Assembly: GCA_005888315.1 (NCBI GenBank)
Contig: VAWH01000021.1
Location: 1-64,000 of the forward strand
Source of the DNA: Actinomycetota bacterium
GTDB lineage: Bacteria > Actinomycetota > Thermoleophilia > Gaiellales > Gaiellaceae
Direction: 5' to 3'
Length of the DNA stretch: 64,000 nucleotides
Shown here one piece after another: positions 54,321 through 62,583 of the stretch. Within the stretch, counting starts at the first letter, position 1. Every line of letters starts with the position of its first letter. The notes under the pieces are model-generated. The model saw only the letters and a list, made by a program, of their open reading frames with translations, did not search any database and had not been told where the DNA came from. The translations under genes and the position numbers were made by a program.

Positions 54321-56891
54321 TTACTCGTACTGCAGCGCCTCGAGCACGTTCAGTCGCGCCGCGCGCCGTGCCGGGAAGATCGCCGCCAGGACGCCGACGA
54401 CGATCGCCGCCACGACGAAGTAGACGAGTTGCAGGTACGGCACCGCGAAGACGATCCCCTGGCTCGAGAGGGCGTGCGTGATCAATAGCGCGAGGAAGAT
54501 GCCGACGACCATCCCGAGCGCGGCGCCCATCAGCGCGGTGACGATGCTCTCGTAGCGGATCATCATCCGCACCTGCCTCCGGGTCATCCCGACCGCACGG
54601 AGCATGCCGATCTCGCGCGTGCGCTCGTACACCGTCAGCACGAGCGTGTTGACGATGCCGAGCAGGCTCACGATCACCGAGAGCGCGAGCAGGACGTAGA
54701 GCAGGTTGAGCAGGGCGTTGATCGGCTTCTCCTGGTTCTTCTTGAACTCGTCGCGCGTCTGCACCTTCGCATCCGCGAAGCTGCTCGCGTCTCGCTTCAG
54801 CGCGGCCGTGTTCGCATCGCTAACGCCGCCGCGCACATTGATCAGCACCATCTGGTCCTGCGGCCGTGGAACGTTCCTGTCGAAGAGCGAAGTCGACAGG
54901 ATCACGTCTCCGAAGGGCGTCCCGCCCTTCGGCTTTTCGTACGTTCCGAGGAGCCGAACCGTCGTCTTCTGACCAGACGGGAACTCGACGCGCACCGGCG
55001 AGCCAAGTCGGAAGTGGTGCTTCTTCGCGTAGTCGCTGTCCGTGAAGAACCCTGTTTGCCCGAGTCGTGCCGGCACCGAGCCGTTGCCGAGCTTCCAGTC
55101 GAGCCCGACGACTTTCGTCACGTTCGCGTCGACCGCGCTGATGTCGTGCACGGAGCCGAGGAACTTCGCCGAGCCGGCGCGAATCGCCGACTCGACGGTG
55201 ACGCCCGGCTTCCCTTTCAGCGACCGGCCCGCCCCCGCAGAGATCGGAGCGAACGAGCCGGACGAGGTGATCGCGTAGTCCGCGACGAAGAGCTTGTTGA
55301 CCGCGTCCTCGAACGGCGCGCGCAGTCCCTGCGCGAAAAGGGCCACGAACGTGACGAGGGCGAGCCCGATCATCAGCGCCGAGGCAGTCGAGGCCGTCCG
55401 CGCCGGATTCCGGGACGCATTGTCGCGGGCCAGGATTCCGGGCGCGCCACCGATCTCCCGCGCCGGCCAGCCAAGGATGTTCGAGAGTGGCCGCACCACC
55501 TTCGAGGCGTTCATGGAGACACCGAAGAAGAGCAGCAGCACGCCGAGGCCGATCGCCAGCAGTCGTGGCGCGGTCGCGAGCCCGCCCGCAAGCGAACCGA
55601 GCGAGACCAGCCCGATCGCGACCAGGAGCACAACGATGGAAGTCACGGGCCCGTAGCGAGCGAAGCGCGACGGCGGCAGCACCGATCCTTCCCGGACAGC
55701 GGCGATCGGCGGCACGCGGGTCGCCCTCCGCGCGGGTCGCAGGCTCGCGAAGACCGTGATCAGAGTGCCGACGAGCAGCGAGACAACGATCGTCCGCGTC
55801 GCGAAGACCGTGGCCCCCTGCGGCAGGTTGATCCCGATCGCGACGAAGAGGCGGTTGAGGCCCTTAGCGAGCAAGAGGCCGAGGAAGAGCCCGACCAGCG
55901 AGCCGATCACGCCGATGATCAGCGCCTCGAGGAGTACCGACCAGAGCACCTGCCGCCGCGAGGCCCCGATCGTTCGCAACGTCGCGAACTCGCGCATTCG
56001 CTGGGCGATCGTGATCCCGAGCGTGTTCGCGATCACAAACGCCCCGACGAAGACCGCGATGCCGGCGAAGGCAAGCAGCGCGTACTTGATCACCGAAATG
56101 AAGCCGAGGTCCTTCTTGTCCTCCTTCACCTGGGCCGCCGCGTTGCGGACCGTCGCGGTCGAGGGCAGCAGAGGCCTGATCTCCGAGGCCAGCCGATTCG
56201 ACGAGACCCCGGCCTTCGACTGCACCTGAATCGCGTCCAGCTGGCCGATCTTCCGGAAAAGCCTCTGCGCCGTCGCTTGGTCGAAGATTGCGAAGGTGAC
56301 GCCGCCGAGGGAGACGTTGCCGGAGTACTTGGCGATTCCGGCGATCCGGAACGGACGTACCGGCCCGTACACCTGGACGCCGATCTGGTCACCGACGCCG
56401 AGGTGCTTCTTCTTCGCGGTGGACTGGTCGATCACGACCTGGTTCGGACCGGCCGCCCACGACCCGGCTACGAGCTTCGAAGGGTTGAAGCGCATGTCCG
56501 TCTTCGGATCGAGCGAAAAGCCGAGCCGCGGCGCGTTGCTCGCGCTGATCAGCTTGCCCTTGGCGTCGACGAGGCTGACAGTCTGGCTGTTCACCGAGCC
56601 GGCGGCGAACGCGACGTCCGGCAGCGAACGGACCTTCGCCAGCACCGTGTCGGGGAACGTCGGCGCCTCGATCTGGTTGCCGTTGCCGCCGTTCGAGAAC
56701 GCGGCCTTGCCGCTGATGATCACGTCCGCGTTCTTGTACTGCGTCTTGAAGATCGTGTTGAAGCCGTTGTTGATCGTGTCCGTCAGGACGTAGGTGCCGC
56801 TGATCATCGCCACGCCGAGAACGATCGCGAGAGCGATGAGCGACGCTCGGAGCTTGCGTGCCGCAAGCCCCTTCAGCGCGACGGCGAGCAT
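54321..56891 (-). CDS. MacB/FtsX-type ABC transporter permease
   Basis: This 856-residue protein has the tandem FtsX arrangement: TM near 17-38 (ASLIALAIVLGVAMISGTYV), a large MacB-like extracellular domain (40-270), three helices around 275-400 with IAQRMREFATLRTIGASRRQ, a further block of helices (410-510), a second extracellular domain (530-715) and three final helices with ERTREIGMLRAVGMTRRQ. Such permeases work with the LolD/MacB-type ATPase in mechanotransmission or lipoprotein/peptide export. Its gene overlaps the end of the ATPase gene by 1 bp. Confidence 0.92.
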   Translation of the reverse strand: MLAVALKGLAARKLRASLIALAIVLGVAMISGTYVLTDTINNGFNTIFKTQYKNADVIISGKAAFSNGGNGNQIEAPTFPDTVLAKVRSLPDVAFAAGSVNSQTVSLVDAKGKLISASNAPRLGFSLDPKTDMRFNPSKLVAGSWAAGPNQVVIDQSTAKKKHLGVGDQIGVQVYGPVRPFRIAGIAKYSGNVSLGGVTFAIFDQATAQRLFRKIGQLDAIQVQSKAGVSSNRLASEIRPLLPSTATVRNAAAQVKEDKKDLGFISVIKYALLAFAGIAVFVGAFVIANTLGITIAQRMREFATLRTIGASRRQVLWSVLLEALIIGVIGSLVGLFLGLLLAKGLNRLFVAIGINLPQGATVFATRTIVVSLLVGTLITVFASLRPARRATRVPPIAAVREGSVLPPSRFARYGPVTSIVVLLVAIGLVSLGSLAGGLATAPRLLAIGLGVLLLFFGVSMNASKVVRPLSNILGWPAREIGGAPGILARDNASRNPARTASTASALMIGLALVTFVALFAQGLRAPFEDAVNKLFVADYAITSSGSFAPISAGAGRSLKGKPGVTVESAIRAGSAKFLGSVHDISAVDANVTKVVGLDWKLGNGSVPARLGQTGFFTDSDYAKKHHFRLGSPVRVEFPSGQKTTVRLLGTYEKPKGGTPFGDVILSTSLFDRNVPRPQDQMVLINVRGGVSDANTAALKRDASSFADAKVQTRDEFKKNQEKPINALLNLLYVLLALSVIVSLLGIVNTLVLTVYERTREIGMLRAVGMTRRQVRMMIRYESIVTALMGAALGMVVGIFLALLITHALSSQGIVFAVPYLQLVYFVVAAIVVGVLAAIFPARRAARLNVLEALQYE

Positions 56892-57670
56892 CAGTCGGCG
56901 CTGAGCTCGTCCATCGCCGCGATCACGGCGCTCGGCTCCGAGCGCGGCAGGTCACGGACGATCAGCCCGTCTGCGAGGAAGAGGATCCGATCGGCGATCG
57001 CGGCAGCCCGCGGATCGTGGGTGACCATCATGGTCGTCTGCCCGTAGGTGTCCACGGAATGCCGCATCAGCTCGAGGATCTCGCCGCTCGTCGTCGAGTC
57101 GAGATTTCCGGTCGGCTCGTCGGCGAAGACGACGGTCGGCTGCGAGACGAGCGCGCGGGCGATCGCGACGCGCTGCTGCTGGCCACCTGAGAGCTCCGCG
57201 GGACGATGGTTGCGGCGGTCCTGCAGCCCGACCGTCTTCAGCAGCCCCTCGAACCATCCCTGATCCGGTTTCTTGCCTGCGATCGTCAGCGGCAGCAGGA
57301 CGTTTTCTTCGGCGGTCAGCATCGGCAGCAGGTTGAAAAACTGGAAGACGAAGCCGATGTGCTTCCGACGCAGCTTCGTGATCTCGGTGTCGCTCAGCTC
57401 GCCCAGTCGGGTGCCAGCGAGGATGACCTCGCCGCCGGTCGGCTTGTCGAGGGCCGCCAGAATGTGCATCAGCGTCGACTTGCCGGAGCCTGAAGGCCCC
57501 ATCACGGCCGTCAGCTTGCCGCGCGAGACCTCGAGCTCGATACCGCGCAAGGCGTCCACGGCGGTGTCGCCCTCGCCGTAGCGGCGGGTCAATTCGTGCG
57601 CCTCGACAACCGGCCCGGCGGGCGCCATCCCGACGGCGCCCTCGGCGGGGACTGCGATCGACTGACTCAT
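56891..57670 (-). CDS. ABC transporter ATP-binding protein (LolD/MacB type)
   Basis: This protein of about 259 residues has Walker [12 protein letters not shown] loop [18 protein letters not shown], signature [16 protein letters not shown], Walker [14 protein letters not shown] and H-loop [10 protein letters not shown]. The ATG at 57670 is selected over an upstream one because GGGAGAGGAA lies before it. It is the first gene of a two-gene operon with the FtsX-type permease. A 10-bp inverted repeat (57697-57731) lies in its promoter region. Confidence 0.93.
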   Translation of the reverse strand: MSQSIAVPAEGAVGMAPAGPVVEAHELTRRYGEGDTAVDALRGIELEVSRGKLTAVMGPSGSGKSTLMHILAALDKPTGGEVILAGTRLGELSDTEITKLRRKHIGFVFQFFNLLPMLTAEENVLLPLTIAGKKPDQGWFEGLLKTVGLQDRRNHRPAELSGGQQQRVAIARALVSQPTVVFADEPTGNLDSTTSGEILELMRHSVDTYGQTTMMVTHDPRAAAIADRILFLADGLIVRDLPRSEPSAVIAAMDELSAD

Positions 57671-57696
57671 TTCCTCTCCCTCTTCGAAAACCATAA

Positions 57697-57731
57697 GACC
57701 CTTGCACGCCAGTCGCCGGATTGCAAGGGTC
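57697..57731. promoter_or_regulatory. Inverted repeat in the divergent ABC/aminotransferase promoter
   Basis: GACCCTTGCA (57697-57706) and TGCAAGGGTC (57722-57731) are exact inverted arms 15 bp apart, between the divergent starts at 57670 and 57759. They could bind a regulator controlling both genes. Confidence 0.5.
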
Positions 57732-57758
57732 GCGTCGGCCCGTTGCTAGCGTGGGCTC

Positions 57759-58925
57759 GTGAGCACGATTGCGCTCGACGTCGCCGCCGCTCGAGGCCGG
57801 TTTTCGGCACTCGATCGCGACCTCGCCTTCTTCGACGGCCCCGGCGGCACGCAGGTGCCCGACGAGGTGATTAGCGCGATCGCAAACTACCTGCGAGAGT
57901 CGAACGCGAACGTCAGCGGTCCCTACGAGACGAGCCGGCGCACGGAACGGTTGGTCGCCGACGCCCGGCTCGCCGCCGCTTCGTTCCTCGGCGGCTCGCC
58001 GGAGGAAGTCGTCTTCGGAGCCAACATGACCACGCTCAACTTCGCTCTTTCGCGCGCGGCGGCCCGGGAGTGGAGCGAAGGTGACGAGGTCGTCGTGACG
58101 CGGCTCGACCACGACGCGAACGTCTCGCCGTGGCTGGAGCTGGCGCACGACCTGGGCCTGGTCGTCCGTTTCGCGGACATCCGCGACGACACGACGCTCG
58201 ACCTCGACGACCTTGCCGCGCAGCTGTCCGAGCGCACCCGCGTCGTCGCCTTCCCGTGGGCCTCCAACGCGGTCGGCACGCTCGTCGACGTGGCGCGCGT
58301 TGCCGAGCTCGCGCACGAGGCGGGCGCGCTCGCCTGGGTCGACGCCGTCCACTACGCGCCGCACGGGCCGATCGACGTCGCAGCCGCCGGCGCCGACGTC
58401 CTGATCTGCTCGCCCTACAAGTTCTTCGGGCCGCATCTCGGGCTGGCCTACGCGCGGGCGGAGCTGCTCGAGCGCTGGCGCCCCTACAAGGTCCGCCCCG
58501 CAGCGGACGAGCCGCTGGGCCACCGCTACGAGACCGGCACGCTGCCGCACGAGCTGCTCGCCGGCTTCGTCGCCGCCGTGGACTACGTCGGCTCGCTGGG
58601 CTGGGAGTCGATCGTCGCGCACGAGCGGGAGCTGGGCGAGCGCTTCCTGGACGGCCTGCCGGAGCGCTGCCGGCTGCACGGGCTGCCGACGATGGAGGGT
58701 CGCGTCCCGACGTTCGCGCTCACCATCGACAGCATCGCCCCCGACGAGGCGGCCCGACGGCTCGGCGAACGAGGGCTCGCCGTCTGGCACGGCAACTACT
58801 ACGCGCTCGAGGTGATGAAGCGGCTCGGCCTCGAGGACTCGGGCGGAGCCGTCCGGGCCGGGATCGTCCACTACAACACTGCCGGCGAGGTTGAGCGCCT
58901 GCTCGCAGAGTTGGCGACGCTGTAG
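57759..58925 (+). CDS. Class V aminotransferase (cysteine desulfurase-like)
   Basis: This 388-residue PLP enzyme has DGPGGTQVPDEVISAIANYL at the N-terminus, PLP-phosphate region VFGANMTTLNFALSRA, aldimine Asp/His region LAWVDAVHYAPHGPIDV and PLP lysine in ICSPYKFFGPHLGLAY. It resembles SufS/kynureninase-like proteins, and the usual mobile Cys loop of desulfurases is not evident, so another beta-eliminating or transaminating role is possible. A leaderless promoter (TAGCGT at 57747-57752, 6 nt, GTG) sets the start. Confidence 0.88.
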   Translation: MSTIALDVAAARGRFSALDRDLAFFDGPGGTQVPDEVISAIANYLRESNANVSGPYETSRRTERLVADARLAAASFLGGSPEEVVFGANMTTLNFALSRAAAREWSEGDEVVVTRLDHDANVSPWLELAHDLGLVVRFADIRDDTTLDLDDLAAQLSERTRVVAFPWASNAVGTLVDVARVAELAHEAGALAWVDAVHYAPHGPIDVAAAGADVLICSPYKFFGPHLGLAYARAELLERWRPYKVRPAADEPLGHRYETGTLPHELLAGFVAAVDYVGSLGWESIVAHERELGERFLDGLPERCRLHGLPTMEGRVPTFALTIDSIAPDEAARRLGERGLAVWHGNYYALEVMKRLGLEDSGGAVRAGIVHYNTAGEVERLLAELATL

Positions 58926-58942
58926 TCCGATATCACGCGGAG

Positions 58943-59839
58943 ATGAGGCCGCCGGTTTCTGAGGGCTACATCGACTATCGCGGCTGCCGCACCTGGTACC
59001 GAGTTGTCGGCGATCTGGCGTCGCCGGCGGTACCGCTCCTCGCCCTGCACGGCGGCCCGGGCTCGACGCACCACTACTTCGGGCCGCTCGAGCGGCTGGG
59101 TACCGAGCGCCCGGTCGTCGTCTACGACCAGATCGGTTGCGGGAGCTCCGATCGCCCGCGGGACATCGAGTGGTCGGTCGCCGTCTTCCGCGAAGAGGTC
59201 GACGCAGTTCGCTCGCAGCTCGGGCTCGAGCGGATCCATCTCCTCGGCACGTCCTGGGGAGGCATGCTCGCGCTCGAACACGTTCTCTCCGGCGCGGCAG
59301 GGATCGTGAGCCTGATCCTCAGCTCGACGCTCGCGAACCTCGAGCATTGGGCTGTTCAGCAGCTCGTCCTACGAAACGCGCTCCCGCGCGCCGTCGTCGA
59401 GGTCCTCGACCGGCACGAGCGGGCGGGTACCTACGACGATCCGGAGTATGAAGAGGCGATGGAGGCGTACTTCGACCGCCACTTCTACCGGGGACCCAAG
59501 CCTCGTCCCGAGCTCGAGCGGATGAACGCGGAGAAGTCCCGAGACGTGTACCGGGCGATGCAAGGCCCGAACGAGTGGACGGTGACGGGCGCGCTCCGCG
59601 GCTGGGACGTGCGCGACAGACTCGGTGAGATCGACTGCCCGACCCTTGTCATCCGCGGCCGGCACGACATGTGCACGGACCCGATCGCCGCCACCTTGGT
59701 CCGGGGCATCCGCAACGCCCGCGAGATCGTGCTGGAGGAGAGCTCTCATACACCCGTGCTCGAAGAAACGGAGCGGTACCTCGAGGCTGTCGGCGCCTTC
59801 GCGCGGGAGTCCGAGCGGGCGCTTCGACCAACCCTCTAG
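58943..59839 (+). CDS. Alpha/beta hydrolase, proline iminopeptidase-like
   Basis: This 298-residue hydrolase has oxyanion loop LALHGGPGSTHHYF (HGGPG, the proline-iminopeptidase mark), VYDQIGCGSSDRP and nucleophile elbow LLGTSWGGMLALEH (Ser near 103). The cap lies at 140-215, Asp in VIRGRHDMCTDP and His in EESSHTPVLEE. HGGPG suggests aminopeptidase activity on N-terminal Pro or hydrophobic residues. It follows the aminotransferase gene by 17 bp. Its 3' end overlaps the convergent MscS gene by 4 bp. Confidence 0.9.
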   Translation: MRPPVSEGYIDYRGCRTWYRVVGDLASPAVPLLALHGGPGSTHHYFGPLERLGTERPVVVYDQIGCGSSDRPRDIEWSVAVFREEVDAVRSQLGLERIHLLGTSWGGMLALEHVLSGAAGIVSLILSSTLANLEHWAVQQLVLRNALPRAVVEVLDRHERAGTYDDPEYEEAMEAYFDRHFYRGPKPRPELERMNAEKSRDVYRAMQGPNEWTVTGALRGWDVRDRLGEIDCPTLVIRGRHDMCTDPIAATLVRGIRNAREIVLEESSHTPVLEETERYLEAVGAFARESERALRPTL

Positions 59840-60726
59840 GTCTGCTGAGGGGCGGGCCGAGGCGCCCAGCGCGTCGCCGCGCTGGCGCGGGCGAAGCTCC
59901 GCGCGGCCTGCTCGTCAACCGTCAGAACGACCGGCCCGTGGACGATCAGCCCCTCGCCCGCCCGCTCCTTCAAAAGGTCGGAGAGGAAGCCCTCGACGAG
60001 CCACTCGCGGCCCGCGACGACGGAGGCGCGCAGCCTGATCCGAACGAGCCGTTCGTCGAGCTCGTTGACCTCTTCGATCCACGGCCGCTTCGCAAACGTG
60101 GTCGGCCCCTCGGGCAGGATCCGCTGGACGGCCAAGACGAGGTTCTCGCCGCGCTCGCGGTCGCTGACGAAGAGCTCGATCGCGAGTTCCTTGAGCCCTT
60201 CCGGCAGCACGCGGACGGCGGGGATCTGCGAGTTCGAGACCTGGATCGTCTCGCCGTCGAGTGTGCGCAGCTTCGTACGCCGCAGCGAGACGTCCTCGAC
60301 GATGCCCTGCAGCTCGAGGGTCGGGATCGCGATCGTGTCCCCGACCGCGTACCAGCGCTCGACGAACATCATCGTCCCGGCGATCACGTCCATCAGCACG
60401 CGCTGGATCGCGAAACCGGCAAGGATGATCACGAACGAGGCGCCCGCGAGCGTCGTGAGCTTGTCGAGGCCGCCGGTCAGCTCCGCGGCCGAGAGGACGA
60501 TCGCGACCGCGAACGCGGCGTAGGCGATCGCGGCGCGTATCACGGCGACCGTGGTCTCGCGCCGCTTCACGTTCGCGATTCGCAAGTAGGCGGTCGCCGC
60601 AGCCGCCTCGTTGCGGCGGTCGTGCCAGACGAGCACGTTGCGGGCGACGTAGGCCGCGCCGCGCGAGATTAGCCAGGCGGCGGCGAACAGGCAGACGACA
60701 GCGAGCAGGTGGAGCATGTCGAGCAT
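59836..60726 (-). CDS. Mechanosensitive ion channel (MscS family)
   Basis: This 296-residue protein has TM helices at about 5-25, 65-88 and the pore helix LTTLAGASFVIILAGFAIQRVLMDVIAG. The MscS beta domain (WYAVGDTIAIPTLELQGIVEDVSLRRTKLRTLDGETI, in two motifs) follows, then a C-terminal alpha/beta domain. MscS channels release solutes on osmotic downshock. The N-terminal additional helices are fewer than in large MscS paralogues. Start is ATG 60726, with an ATG at 60717 as alternative. Confidence 0.88.
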   Translation of the reverse strand: MLDMLHLLAVVCLFAAAWLISRGAAYVARNVLVWHDRRNEAAAATAYLRIANVKRRETTVAVIRAAIAYAAFAVAIVLSAAELTGGLDKLTTLAGASFVIILAGFAIQRVLMDVIAGTMMFVERWYAVGDTIAIPTLELQGIVEDVSLRRTKLRTLDGETIQVSNSQIPAVRVLPEGLKELAIELFVSDRERGENLVLAVQRILPEGPTTFAKRPWIEEVNELDERLVRIRLRASVVAGREWLVEGFLSDLLKERAGEGLIVHGPVVLTVDEQAARSFARASAATRWAPRPAPQQT

Positions 60727-60816
60727 GGTTTCGTCAAGCTAGCTGTCGCCCTCGACCCCTTCGCAAGCGCTGTCTCCACATTCTTACCTCGACTTAACGT
60801 CGCTCGAACCCCGCTG

Positions 60817-61407
60817 ATGTGGCAGGAGCTCGCCGCGCGCCTCGAGGGTCGACTGATCGTGCTCGAGCCGCTCCGCCCCGAGCACGAAGAAGCGCTGCGC
60901 ACGGCCGCGGCCGACCCCGTCGTCTGGCGCTGGATGCAGGTCGACGCAAGCACCACGGTCGGCTTCGACCTCTGGTTCGGCCACGCGCTCCGCGAAGCCG
61001 CGGCGGAGCGCGAGGTTCCCTTCGTGACCGTGGAACGGGACACCGGCCGCGTGCTCGGCAGCACGCGTTACCTGTCGCTCAGGCCCGAACACCGCGGCGT
61101 CGAGATCCGCAATACCTGGCTGGCCCCGGCAGCCTGGTCGAGCGGCGCGAACGTCGAGGCGAAACTCCTGATGCTCGGGCAGGCGTTCGACCACGCGGGT
61201 GCGATGCGCGTCGAGTTCAAGACGGACGCGCGCAACATCGAGTCCCGCCGCGCCCTCGAGGCTCTGCCCGCGAGCTTCGAAGGCACTTTCCGCAAACACA
61301 TGCTGATCCACGCCGGGATTCGCGATTCCGCCTACTACGCGATCGTCGACGACGACTGGCCGCAGGTGAAGGCGAACCTCGAGCGGCGGCTGAAGGCGAA
61401 GTCCTAG
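60817..61407 (+). CDS. GNAT-family acetyltransferase (RimJ/RimL-like)
   Basis: From the ATG at 60817 the product is about 196 residues: WQELAARLEGRLIVLEPLRP at the start, then GSTRYLSLRPEHRGVEIRNTW and the acetyl-CoA region WSSGANVEAKLLMLGQAFDH. The later RVEFKTDARNIESRRALEAL has the asparagine and residues typical of the Acetyltransf_3 branch. An upstream in-frame start would add 36 poorly coding residues. Its end overlaps the interrupted gene at 61404 by 4 bp in convergent orientation. Confidence 0.85.
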   Translation: MWQELAARLEGRLIVLEPLRPEHEEALRTAAADPVVWRWMQVDASTTVGFDLWFGHALREAAAEREVPFVTVERDTGRVLGSTRYLSLRPEHRGVEIRNTWLAPAAWSSGANVEAKLLMLGQAFDHAGAMRVEFKTDARNIESRRALEALPASFEGTFRKHMLIHAGIRDSAYYAIVDDDWPQVKANLERRLKAKS

Positions 61408-62141
61408 AAGACGAACGCGAGGTCGCCGAGATTCTTGATGGGGAGCTTCAAGCTGCCGCGCGTCGCGACGACGAAGAAACGGCGCTTCGTCGAAGAGGTG
61501 ACGGTGAAGACCAGACGCCTCTCGCCGATCCAGAAGCCGATCGTGTCCCGCGGTGCCTTGCCCCTTGGTGAGGCGAGCTCGACAACGCGGCCGGGATACC
61601 GCCGCATGAATCTCTCGAGCCCGGCGCGCGGGTTCGCGCTCAGTCTGATCCGCTGGACGCGTCCCGCGCGCACGAAGTAAGCGAGGTCGCGGGCAGCGGC
61701 GCGGTCGTTGAAGAAATGCCGGCCGCGGACTGTCAGCCAGATCTCGACCGCGTTGCGGGTGCCCCACTGGTCCCACCAGCGATGGCCGTAGAGGCCGCCG
61801 AGCTAGCAGCCGTCGTACGGGCCAACAACCCCACGCCAGCGGAAGCGGAGGCGGCGTGCGAATCGGCCGCTGAGGGCGTACTCGCCCGTCCGCCAGACGC
61901 CTCGGGCGAAGTGCGCGTGCAGGCATCCGTACGTGAGCCCGCTAGGCCCGGTGAGCAGACGCCGTGCCTTCGGCTCGGTTCGGCGGAGGTCGAAGACGGC
62001 CAACCCCGAGCTGTAGACATCGACGGCGACACCCTGCGCCGCGCGGTGCTGGATTCGGTTCGTGACCGCGCTTCCGGCCGTACCCGCCAGTACGAAGCCG
62101 GCGATCACTGCGACTCCCAGTGCGCGGCTCCGTGTGCGCAT
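61404..62141 (-). pseudogene. Secreted protein gene with an in-frame amber codon
   Basis: From ATG 62141 (leaderless promoter TATCCT at 62153-62148, 6 nt) the frame encodes a signal anchor (ALGVAVIAGFVLAGTAGSA) and about 110 residues to GVVGPYDGC. A TAG at 61805-61803 interrupts. The same frame then continues for about 132 more residues: LGGLYGHRWWDQWGTRNAVE and VRGRHFFNDRAAARDLAYFV, to the stop at 61404. Both halves look like one protein, so a nonsense mutation, a CAG-to-TAG sequence error, or readthrough are the options. The function is unknown. Confidence 0.55.
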
Positions 62142-62187
62142 ACGCACAGGATAGGCCGGCCCGCGCTGGATAGCATCAGCGTCCGCG

Positions 62188-62583
62188 ATGAACGACTTCG
62201 TACACGTAGAAAAGGTGCGCTTCCGCGACCTGGATCCGATGGGTCACGTCAACAACGCGGTCTTCCTGACCTTCCTCGAGCAGGCGCGCGTCGCCTTCTT
62301 CGCCGAGGTCGGAGCAGCAACCGGACTCGAGGACATGAACATGATCGTCGCCCGCGTCGAGATCGACTTCAAGGCTCCCGTCCGCCTGGGGCAGGAGGTC
62401 GAGGTCTCCGTGCGCGCGAGCCGGTTCGGCACCAAGAGCTTCGACCTGACCTACGAGCTGGGCGTCGACGGCGAGCCCGTTGCCGAGGCGAAGAGCGTCC
62501 AGGTCGCGTACGACTACGGCCGCCGCGAGCCGATGCCGCTGCCGCCGGAGTGGCGCGACAAGCTGACCACGATCGCCGCATGA
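62188..62583 (+). CDS. Acyl-CoA thioesterase, hot-dog fold
   Basis: This 131-residue hot-dog protein has the 4-hydroxybenzoyl-CoA thioesterase signature FRDLDPMGHVNNAVFLTFLEQARVAFF (the D-P-x-G-H-V-N core, with catalytic Asp), followed by VARVEIDFKAPVRLGQEVEV. It hydrolyses acyl-CoA esters. It overlaps the M16 peptidase start by 4 bp (ATGA), so the two are one operon. The pairing of thioesterase with a zinc peptidase has no obvious pathway link. Confidence 0.9.
   Translation: MNDFVHVEKVRFRDLDPMGHVNNAVFLTFLEQARVAFFAEVGAATGLEDMNMIVARVEIDFKAPVRLGQEVEVSVRASRFGTKSFDLTYELGVDGEPVAEAKSVQVAYDYGRREPMPLPPEWRDKLTTIAA

Noticed and set aside
59490-59500. GGGGAC match as another REP copy
   Set aside because: There is no matching CCCC arm, and it lies in well-conserved coding sequence.
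61716-62579. Possible N-terminal extension of the M16 peptidase
   Set aside because: The frame is open, but the residues are Arg-rich noise overlapping the thioesterase gene. The ATG at 62580 starts exactly at the family N-terminus.
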